A stretch of 64,000 nt of DNA. Source: Ignatzschineria ureiclastica (GTDB lineage Bacteria > Pseudomonadota > Gammaproteobacteria > Cardiobacteriales > Wohlfahrtiimonadaceae). The position numbers were made by a program, and so were the translations under genes. The stretch covers positions 339,613 through 403,612 of the forward strand of contig NZ_QEWQ01000003.1 in the NCBI RefSeq assembly GCF_003121845.1, in the 5' to 3' direction. The notes beneath the pieces were generated by a model that saw nothing but the letters and a program-made list of their open reading frames with translations, did not search any database and had not been told where the DNA came from. Shown piece by piece: positions 58,158-64,000 of the stretch (positions within the stretch are counted from its first letter, which is position 1; each line of letters opens with the position of its first letter).

Positions 58158-58553
58158 TTATGGCTTTAACATAATATGATCAACATCGATATCAGTTGGG
58201 CGATGACGATGATGATCTACTTCACCATAGATTAATACTGTATCTTCAGGCGTCACTTTTAAGCCTTTCCAATCATCGTTATCAATTTCTACAATGACTT
58301 CACCCGAAGCATCTCTAAAGAGATATTTCTCTTTTCCCACTTGCTCTACGATCTTCCCTTCTAATACAACACGACTATCATCTCTTGCGGCAATTGCATC
58401 TTTGACTGAAATGACCTGTCCTGTATTCACCGCAGGTGCATTTTTATTTACGAAGCCACCGGCAGATGATGGACCTGAAAATTGTGCAAATGCTACTGAT
58501 GATCCTAAAGCACAAGTTGCGACTAAAGTGGTTGCTAAAATAAGTTTACGCAT
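58158..58553 (-). CDS. ygiW: YgiW/YdeI-family stress-tolerance OB-fold (BOF) periplasmic protein
   Basis: A 131-residue protein. Signal peptide MRKLILATTLVATCALGSSV ends in AFA before QFSGPSSAGGF. The BOF domain follows (VVLEGKIVEQVGKEKYLFRDASG, then VTPEDTVLIYGEVDHH, about 50-128), which aligns along its length with E. coli YgiW. Homologs protect against oxidative stress and cationic peptides; in E. coli and Pasteurellaceae ygiW sits next to qseBC. Here it is 60 bp after a His-rich repeat gene. Confidence 0.9.
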   Translation of the reverse strand: MRKLILATTLVATCALGSSVAFAQFSGPSSAGGFVNKNAPAVNTGQVISVKDAIAARDDSRVVLEGKIVEQVGKEKYLFRDASGEVIVEIDNDDWKGLKVTPEDTVLIYGEVDHHRHRPTDIDVDHIMLKP

Positions 58554-58613
58554 ATTCTATTCCTCCATGAAATAGTGAATTTAATAATCTTGCTTCTTTA
58601 AAATATTGTTATA

Positions 58614-59156
58614 TTAAGCCGCTACTGGAACGGATACAGGTTTTGGCGCTTCAGGTTTTACTGCATCATGCTTTGGAGCTTCTGGCTTAGGAGCATCACC
58701 TTTTGGTCCTTCGTGTTTACGGTGTTCGCCTTTTGGTCCTTCGTGTTTACGATGTTCGCCTTTTGGTCCCTCGTGTTTACGATGCTCACCTTTTGGTCCT
58801 TCGTGTTTACGATGTTCGCCTTTTGGCCCTTCGTGCTTACGATGCTCACCTTTTGGCCCTTCGTGCTTACGATGTTCACCCTTTGGCCCTTCATGTTTAC
58901 GATGTTCACCTTTGGGGCCTTCATGTTTACGGTGTTCGCCTTTTGGGCCATCAGCTTTAGGACCATCGGCTTTAGGACCTTCTGGTTTTTTAGGCTCAGG
59001 TTTTCCTGGCTCACCTTTGGGTGCATCAGGTTGTCCTTTTTCCATATGATGTTCTGGTGCTACAGGCTTGGGAGCATCCACCGGTGGTGCTACAAATTGT
59101 GCTGAAGCGACTGCAGTGATTGACATTAAAGCGGCTGATAAAATTAACTTACGCAT
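58614..59156 (-). CDS. Exported protein with eight His/Lys-rich decapeptide repeats
   Basis: A 180-residue protein. The signal peptide MRKLILSAALMSITAVASA is followed by a mature part starting QFVAPPVDAPKP. Then Pro/Lys/Glu/Gly-rich sequence leads to eight exact copies of GEHRKHEGPK (about residues 74-153) and a Pro/Ala/Lys-rich tail. It is predicted to be unstructured, strongly cationic and able to bind metals through 16 repeat histidines. No family was recognised. It lies between a QseC-like kinase and a YgiW-like gene, with a QseB-type box upstream. Confidence 0.8.
   Translation of the reverse strand: MRKLILSAALMSITAVASAQFVAPPVDAPKPVAPEHHMEKGQPDAPKGEPGKPEPKKPEGPKADGPKADGPKGEHRKHEGPKGEHRKHEGPKGEHRKHEGPKGEHRKHEGPKGEHRKHEGPKGEHRKHEGPKGEHRKHEGPKGEHRKHEGPKGDAPKPEAPKHDAVKPEAPKPVSVPVAA
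58704..58944 (-). repeat. Tandem array of eight 30-bp units inside the His-rich gene
   Basis: Units of 30 bp with only silent third-position changes between them; TCGTGTTTACGATGTTCGCC-type blocks recur at 58711, 58741, 58771, 58801, 58831, 58861, 58891 and 58921. Protein repeats are identical while DNA differs slightly, showing selection on the peptide. Confidence 0.9.
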
Positions 59157-59203
59157 TCTCTAATTCTCCTTGTTTAAGTAGAAAGATCTGTTTCTATGGT
59201 CTT

Positions 59204-59236
59204 ATTAAAACAGGCTAACCTTAACGCTATCTTAAG
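59204..59236 (-). promoter_or_regulatory. QseB/PmrA-type box and promoter of the His-rich repeat gene
   Basis: Plus strand CTTAA-CGCTAT-CTTAA (59220-59235), read from the gene side as TTAAG-N6-TTAAG. Ten bases further toward the gene is a -10-like TTTAAT (59204-59209). The box lies 64 bp before the start codon and covers the -35 region, the usual place for activation by this regulator family. Confidence 0.65.
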
Positions 59237-59376
59237 CGGAAAAATAAATATTAATTTTTTAAATCAAATAGTTATACCGCCTTTTCATTTTACTAATCGA
59301 TTGAAAATCAGGTGAATTCTTCCTTCCCTTACAACAGGAGAATGATAAAGTCAGTTTGTCTACCCTTTTACGCTTA

Positions 59377-60834
59377 TCATAATAACGGCAGATAGAGCGA
59401 TACTTCAAAGCCATCCACTTCTGGTCGAGAACGCAAACGCAAGCTTCCTTGATGAAGTTCAACAATCTTCTTCACAATCGATAAACCTAAGCCGCTTCCC
59501 GTCTCTTCTGTCCCTAACACTCGATAAAAGCGCTGTGTTAGACGTGAGAGTGCTTCTGCATCTACGCCGGTACCATTATCTAAAATAATGATCGCCAAAT
59601 AAGCCTTCGATTCCCGCCATTCTTGCGATAAGGTAATAGTAATATCGGCACCTCTAGGCGCATATTTGACTGCATTCCCCACGACATTTTTAATAGCGAC
59701 TAACAATAAATCCTCATTCCCCATCACTACTGGCGCTACATTCTTCGGCATTTGATCTGTTAACGTGAGCCGAATGACTTTATCCATCAATGATTGTGTG
59801 AAAAGGGATTCCACATCCGTTAGTAACGGTAATATTGTGACCGGTTTCATCGGTAATTGCTCACCACTCACTAATGTGAGCGGATCTAATCGTGCCAAAA
59901 TCAAGAGATGTTCAATCAGATGCGTTGCCCGGCGAATATCCTGCTGTAGCGGTTGCAGTGCGCCGGCAAGCTCCGGTTTTTCCCGTTGTAACAATTGCAA
60001 TTTCATCTGAATCGCACTTAATGGCGTACGCAATTCATGAGAGGCATCAGCCGTAAATTGCCGCTCGTGTTGCCGAGCGATTTCAAGATCGGTTAATAAC
60101 ATATTAAGCGACTCTTCAATGGCAATAATCTCCTTCGCATGAGTACGCACTTCAATCGGTTTCAGGTTTTTCGGCGATAATCGCGACAGTTGGGTAGAAA
60201 TTGCGGTCAGTGGTTTAAGCCCCCAAAAGACTAAAAGACCATTGAGCAAAATAGAGGTAATTAACGCAATCAACCCCGAAAATAACAGCTCCTCCGTTAA
60301 GTCATCAAGAAATTCATGCCGCATTTCCAAAGCATGCCCAACTTGAATTTCATAAGGGGAATGATGTTTCGGCAATACAAAAACCCGCCAAGGATCACCT
60401 GCAATCGAGATGTTGGCAAAACCTTTATAGCCTTTAAACCGGCGCACAAAAGGGAAATTGGGCGCACGACTACTTTTCGCAATCACTCGACCATCACTAA
60501 TCACCTGGAAATAGAAACGATCATCTTCTAAATCGACTTTTCCTCGCACAGGCCGTTCCCGCACCGGTGGCGGCCCACGATCTACTAATTGCGATAAAAC
60601 CTGCGCGGAGCGTACTAACGCTTCATCCAATACATCTTTCGTCTGATTCCAACTGACATAAGTCGTAATCGCAAGACTCATCCCCCAAAGCAACAATGTC
60701 GAGAGCAAAATGCTAGTAATTAAAGTCCCTCGTAGAGAGTAACTTCTTCGACGCGAGAAAAACTGAGTAAAACGAGATTTTTTCTCTGATTGACCTTCAT
60801 AATCTACTGTTTCAAAGCTTTTTTTGCGCGCCAT
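59377..60834 (-). CDS. qseC: Sensor histidine kinase, QseC/PmrB-like
   Basis: A 485-residue inner-membrane kinase. Transmembrane helices are at about 37-58 and 183-205 around a periplasmic sensor domain of about 125 residues. A short HAMP-like linker precedes the HisKA motif ASHELRTPLSAIQM with phospho-acceptor His266. HATPase boxes include NVVGNAVKYAPRG, ILDNGTGVD and GSGLGLSIVKKIV. The cationic sensor region (RGPPPVRERPVRGK) is not acid-rich like PmrB. The ygiW neighbour favours QseC. It follows the regulator gene by 84 bp. Confidence 0.85.
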   Translation of the reverse strand: MARKKSFETVDYEGQSEKKSRFTQFFSRRRSYSLRGTLITSILLSTLLLWGMSLAITTYVSWNQTKDVLDEALVRSAQVLSQLVDRGPPPVRERPVRGKVDLEDDRFYFQVISDGRVIAKSSRAPNFPFVRRFKGYKGFANISIAGDPWRVFVLPKHHSPYEIQVGHALEMRHEFLDDLTEELLFSGLIALITSILLNGLLVFWGLKPLTAISTQLSRLSPKNLKPIEVRTHAKEIIAIEESLNMLLTDLEIARQHERQFTADASHELRTPLSAIQMKLQLLQREKPELAGALQPLQQDIRRATHLIEHLLILARLDPLTLVSGEQLPMKPVTILPLLTDVESLFTQSLMDKVIRLTLTDQMPKNVAPVVMGNEDLLLVAIKNVVGNAVKYAPRGADITITLSQEWRESKAYLAIIILDNGTGVDAEALSRLTQRFYRVLGTEETGSGLGLSIVKKIVELHQGSLRLRSRPEVDGFEVSLYLPLL

Positions 60835-60918
60835 ATTGCCCCAACTCTTTCACTCATTTCACTTAAACTCCCTATTGATATTTATATCATTATGGATATT
60901 GTCTCTTGCGACCACTCC

Positions 60919-61572
60919 TCACCCCATTAATGTATACCCTAAACCTCTGCGAGTTCGGATAAAACCATTGCCGAGCTTCTTACGTAGATGATGAATATGC
61001 ACCTCAACGGCATTACTCTCCACCTCATTCCCCCACGCATAGAGCTTATCTTCTAAAGCTTCTCTGGTAAATGTACGACTTGGATACTGCATTAAAGTAT
61101 GAAGCACTGCATACTCTTTGGCCGTCAACGTCACCGATTCACCGGCTTTCTGCACCACTTTAGTTGCCGGATCAAGCGTGACATCTTCATGCACAAACAC
61201 CGTTTCCACCTGTTGACTAATTCGCCGGGAGAGCGCCCGAATCCGCGCCGATAGTTCCTCTAAATCAAAGGGCTTCACAAGATAGTCATCTGCCCCTAAA
61301 TCGAGCCCTTCAATACGATCGGCAATACTATCGCGCGCGGTGATCATAATAATCGGCAAAGCTTTCTTTTGACTGCGAAAATTCTTCAAAATCATATCTC
61401 CCGATAATCCGGGTAAGCCCCGATCAAGTAAGAGACAATCATAAGTATCAATTAATACATTCTTCGCATCATTCCCATTGGTCAGCCAATCCACCACATA
61501 ACCATCCATCTGCAACCATTTCTGAATGGTATCTCCCAACGAACGATCATCTTCTACCAACAAAATTTTCAT
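60919..61572 (-). CDS. qseB: OmpR-family response regulator, QseB/PmrA-like
   Basis: A 217-residue regulator. The receiver domain has the acidic pocket VEDD (residues 6-9) and phospho-acceptor Asp50 in LLLDRGLPG, with the conserved Lys in YLVKPFDLEEL. The C-terminal winged helix ends with SNAVEVHIHHLRKKLGNGFIRTRRGLGYTL, near-identical to E. coli QseB in this stretch. It is the first gene of the kinase pair, with a matching box in its own promoter. Confidence 0.88.
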   Translation of the reverse strand: MKILLVEDDRSLGDTIQKWLQMDGYVVDWLTNGNDAKNVLIDTYDCLLLDRGLPGLSGDMILKNFRSQKKALPIIMITARDSIADRIEGLDLGADDYLVKPFDLEELSARIRALSRRISQQVETVFVHEDVTLDPATKVVQKAGESVTLTAKEYAVLHTLMQYPSRTFTREALEDKLYAWGNEVESNAVEVHIHHLRKKLGNGFIRTRRGLGYTLMG

Positions 61573-61599
61573 CTAAAATCTCCCCTCAGCATACGCGAT

Positions 61600-61632
61600 A
61601 TTGTAGTACCTGTTTCTTAAATCCTGCTTAAA
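61600..61632 (-). promoter_or_regulatory. QseB/PmrA-type box and promoter of qseB
   Basis: Plus strand CTTAA-ATCCTG-CTTAA (61616-61631); on the gene strand TTTAAG-N5-TTTAAG, matching the PmrA consensus YTTAAK-N5-YTTAAK. A -10-like TACAAT (61600-61605) is 10 bp nearer the gene, the same spacing as at the His-rich gene. Start codon 44 bp downstream. Confidence 0.7.
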
Positions 61633-61725
61633 TGCCATTTTATTGCCAATCTTTTCAAGTCATTATTCATTCTTTCAGAATAACACTTTCAACTTCACCT
61701 CCTCGAATCAACCTCAACAAACAGA

Positions 61726-61759
61726 CAAAAAAATACCTAACGCCAGCACGTTAGGTATT
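61726..61759 (-). terminator. Terminator of the trimeric autotransporter gene
   Basis: 11-bp arms AATACCTAACG / CGTTAGGTATT with a 6-nt loop and a T7 tract on the minus strand, 36 bp past the stop. Confidence 0.9.
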
Positions 61760-61794
61760 CTTAATCTTATTATAATACGACTAGAGCGAGGAAC

Positions 61795-64000
61795 TTAGAG
61801 CTCAAACGCAACCCCGGCACCTAAGCCCACTTTGTTTTGCGTATCGTACGACATTTGCAATCTGTAGCGGGCACGATCATTGATCTTACCTTGAATACCG
61901 ATTGAGATCGCACTCTCACCATCGTAGTAACCGATACCCATACCGAATGAATATTTCGAGTATTCGATATACGGAATCGAACTCATCGCCATAGCACCCG
62001 CGATACCGGCACTTGCACGCTTACGATTCTCATATACCGTTTTCTCAATATTGTTCATACGAGTATTGTAGTGGTTTAAGGTGTAGTTGATATTTTGAAT
62101 ATCTTCTTTCACAACATGCAACTGGCTACCGTTGATGGCTTCCGTAGAGTCAGCACCAATATAACCATCGGCAACACCAGTGACTTTTTGAGCAACACCT
62201 TTACTATTTGCAAAGCTGATTGCCTTAGCATCATCATGGCCAGGATTAATAACAATAGCCCCTACTTTTGACTCTTTACCGTCTTTATCATAAACGAGAG
62301 CTTCACCTTTTCCAAAGATTTGGTTTTGATCTAATGCGGTTAGCGCATCTTGAACATTTTTATAACCATTTCCATTAACAGTAAAGTTTGAATCTCCATA
62401 AGTAACGTTTCCATTACCATCGATTTTCGCGCCCCCACCTAGCAAATTAGCAATAGCTGTATTGGAATCATAAAGTTGGCTACCGTTGATGGCGTCGGAA
62501 GAACCTTTATTGATTGCACCATCTTTTACACCGGTCAAGGTGCGGTCACCATTAGGATTATCTTCGGATTTAGGACCACCTGAAATATCAAAGGAACCTG
62601 CCTTTTTAGCGATATCGTTATCAACAACAATAGTTTCACCATCTTCAGTTAATTGGATAAGACCTGCTTTACCATTGGTGATATTTGTAACATTTTTACC
62701 CACGGCGTCTAGTTGGCCTTTATTAACAGCATCTCCTGCATTTACACCATCTGCAACGTTGGTAATTACTTTACCACCGGCATCAATACCTTTCCCAGTA
62801 ACACTTGGCCCCCCCGCAATCGTTAAACCATTGCCATCAAGCTTAGTATCACCGATAGTAATCGAACCATCAGATGTAAGATCAAGATCTTTTCCTAATT
62901 TAACCTCAATATCGTTAGTCTCTTTATTGATATTTACGCCAATATTGTTATCGGTCAAATTATCCTTATGAGCACCACCAATGATTGAAACTGTCTTGCC
63001 TAATTTATAATTATTTTCAACCTTATCACCTGATTCATTAACCGTATCAGTTGTAAAAGTTAAGCCTTTATCGATAGACTCTTGATTTGCAGTCAAACGA
63101 TCTCCAACATTTTTAAACCCATCATAAACGTTAGTAATAGGCTTACTTGAACCTAACGCTCCTGCAAAATCAATAGCAATAGTACCATCACTATTTAATG
63201 TGCCATGATCGCCCATTAAACTTTTTGACATGTACTTATTAAAGTAGTAAAGCTGTGAACCGTTGATTGCATCGGTTGAGTCTGATGAAATTTTACCTTC
63301 AGCCAAGCCTGTGATTTTCTTATTATTCATGTCAATACCACCAGCTGTGATGCTTGGACCATCTTTAATGATTAATCCTGTATCACCTAATGTGACATTA
63401 TCTCCTACTTTAACGCCATCATTGTTCATAACGGTATCACCGGTTGTTACTGATCCATCCGCACCAAGCACAAGATCTTTGGAAAGTTTAATATTGAGCT
63501 TACCACCCTCAACCACAACACCGATATTGCCTTCAGTTAAATTAGCAAGTGCTGCGCCACCAACAATCGATACCGTTTGGCCTAATTTGAAATTTTGAGG
63601 CGTACCACTGTCTCCGGCAAACGTTAAACCTTTATTTGCAATAGTTTGAACTGAATCCAACTGACCTTTGTTCACAGCATCACTATCAGCAACGCCATCA
63701 GCAACATTAGAGATCACTTTATCACCAGCATTAATACCACTAGTGGTAACACTTGGACCATTCACAATGGTCAAGCCTGTATTACCTAATGTGACATTAT
63801 CGCCGACTTTAACACCATCATTATTCACAACGGTATCACCGGTTGTTACTGATCCATCCGCACCAAGATTAAGATCTTTCGCTAGTTTGACGTTGAGCTT
63901 GCCTTCGTCATCTACAACAACCCCGATGTTCTTACCATCTACTAATTTTGTTGTATCTGTCTCACCACCAACAATCGATACCGTTTGGCCTAATTTGAAA
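61795..64000 (-). CDS. Trimeric autotransporter adhesin (YadA-like), C-terminal part; 5' end outside the window
   Basis: The frame is open from the stop at 61795 to the window edge, so about 735 C-terminal residues are seen. The protein is a surface adhesin that trimerises and inserts its own C-terminal barrel in the outer membrane. Stalk repeats alternate GGPSVTGKGIDAGGKVI-type segments with neck motifs DAVNKGQL and DAINGSQL. The last about 78 residues (NRKRASAGIAGAMAMSSIPY to GAGVAFEL) are the YadA anchor, ending in a C-terminal aromatic/Leu residue pattern. Internal GTG codons are not true starts. Confidence 0.92.
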   Translation of the reverse strand, partial: FKLGQTVSIVGGETDTTKLVDGKNIGVVVDDEGKLNVKLAKDLNLGADGSVTTGDTVVNNDGVKVGDNVTLGNTGLTIVNGPSVTTSGINAGDKVISNVADGVADSDAVNKGQLDSVQTIANKGLTFAGDSGTPQNFKLGQTVSIVGGAALANLTEGNIGVVVEGGKLNIKLSKDLVLGADGSVTTGDTVMNNDGVKVGDNVTLGDTGLIIKDGPSITAGGIDMNNKKITGLAEGKISSDSTDAINGSQLYYFNKYMSKSLMGDHGTLNSDGTIAIDFAGALGSSKPITNVYDGFKNVGDRLTANQESIDKGLTFTTDTVNESGDKVENNYKLGKTVSIIGGAHKDNLTDNNIGVNINKETNDIEVKLGKDLDLTSDGSITIGDTKLDGNGLTIAGGPSVTGKGIDAGGKVITNVADGVNAGDAVNKGQLDAVGKNVTNITNGKAGLIQLTEDGETIVVDNDIAKKAGSFDISGGPKSEDNPNGDRTLTGVKDGAINKGSSDAINGSQLYDSNTAIANLLGGGAKIDGNGNVTYGDSNFTVNGNGYKNVQDALTALDQNQIFGKGEALVYDKDGKESKVGAIVINPGHDDAKAISFANSKGVAQKVTGVADGYIGADSTEAINGSQLHVVKEDIQNINYTLNHYNTRMNNIEKTVYENRKRASAGIAGAMAMSSIPYIEYSKYSFGMGIGYYDGESAISIGIQGKINDRARYRLQMSYDTQNKVGLGAGVAFEL
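63387..64000 (-). repeat. About 400-bp direct repeat in the autotransporter gene
   Basis: ACGGTATCACCGGTTGTTAC at 63431 recurs at 63830 (399 bp, 133 codons), and ACCAACAATCGATACCGTTT at 63559 recurs at 63967 (408 bp, a 3-codon length difference). The second unit runs to the window edge, so the copy number is unknown. Confidence 0.8.

Noticed and set aside
58704-58944. Regular 30-bp repeats as a CRISPR array
   Set aside because: Units are directly adjacent without spacers and lie within a coding frame with conserved peptide; no cas genes are nearby.
58668-59105. Long open frames on both strands over the His-rich repeat gene (plus-strand Phe/Trp-rich, minus-strand Met/Asn/Val-rich)
   Set aside because: They are side effects of the 30-bp repeat, which keeps several frames open. 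Only the minus-strand frame with a signal peptide and ribosome-binding site is coherent, and silent changes support it.
63826-63828. GTG at 63828 as start of the autotransporter gene
   Set aside because: The frame stays open to the window edge with repeat sequence upstream matching the downstream units, so the true start is outside the window.

Overview
The window is chromosomal DNA from an AT-rich gammaproteobacterium. The evidence is the gene set (minCDE, lptCAB, tolB-pal, msbA, surA-rsmA, hflD, epmB, slyD, proQ, sbcB, groESL, a YgiW/QseBC-type locus), the sigma32-type groE promoter and the Gram-negative envelope genes. The gene complement and base composition would fit the Ignatzschineria/Wohlfahrtiimonas group, but that placement is only an impression.

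Layout. 0-12 kb: tRNA and EF-P modification (miaA, epmB), hflD, a large SAM methyltransferase, tRNA-Gln and tRNA-Leu, a tyrosine phosphatase, xerC, aspA, hslR, minCDE and slyD. 12-19 kb: rpiA, the lptC-lptA-lptB cluster for LPS transport, sbcB, an EEP-fold hydrolase, comF and an OmpA-like protein. 19-27.5 kb, mostly minus strand: msbA, pal, tolB, hpt, hemA, a frameshifted slp-type lipoprotein gene and ubiD. 27.8-36.7 kb: a phosphoethanolamine-transferase-like membrane enzyme, a PD-(D/E)XK nuclease / HTH / exported-protein cluster, a MATE exporter, a HAD hydrolase and a Ppx/GppA phosphatase. 36.9-45.7 kb: rsmA, a short surA, proQ, argS, a SPOR protein, ssb, a TetR regulator next to an atypical arginase-family protein, and 5-formyl-THF cyclo-ligase. 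45.7-57.6 kb: a YccS-like transporter, ppnN, groEL/groES, a DinF-type MATE protein and a divergent cadR-cadA metal resistance pair. 58-64 kb, all minus strand: a YgiW-like OB-fold protein, a periplasmic protein with eight His/Lys-rich decapeptides, a QseC-like kinase, a QseB-like regulator and the C-terminal part of a trimeric autotransporter that runs off the window.

Three things stand out. (1) Two sites matching the QseB-type operator CTTAA-N6-CTTAA lie in front of the QseB-like gene and in front of the His-rich repeat gene. Each sits exactly 10 bp from a plausible -10 hexamer, which suggests a self-contained regulatory circuit. (2) The intergenic regions carry a family of about 174-bp MITE-like elements with TATAGT-ended terminal inverted repeats, in full, deleted, tandem and nested copies, plus a second GC-rich repeat family. 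(3) One slp-type lipoprotein gene carries a one-base frameshift whose original reading frame is still intact.

No CRISPR array, rRNA gene, prophage or complete insertion sequence was seen. All family assignments come from reading motifs by eye, not from database searches.
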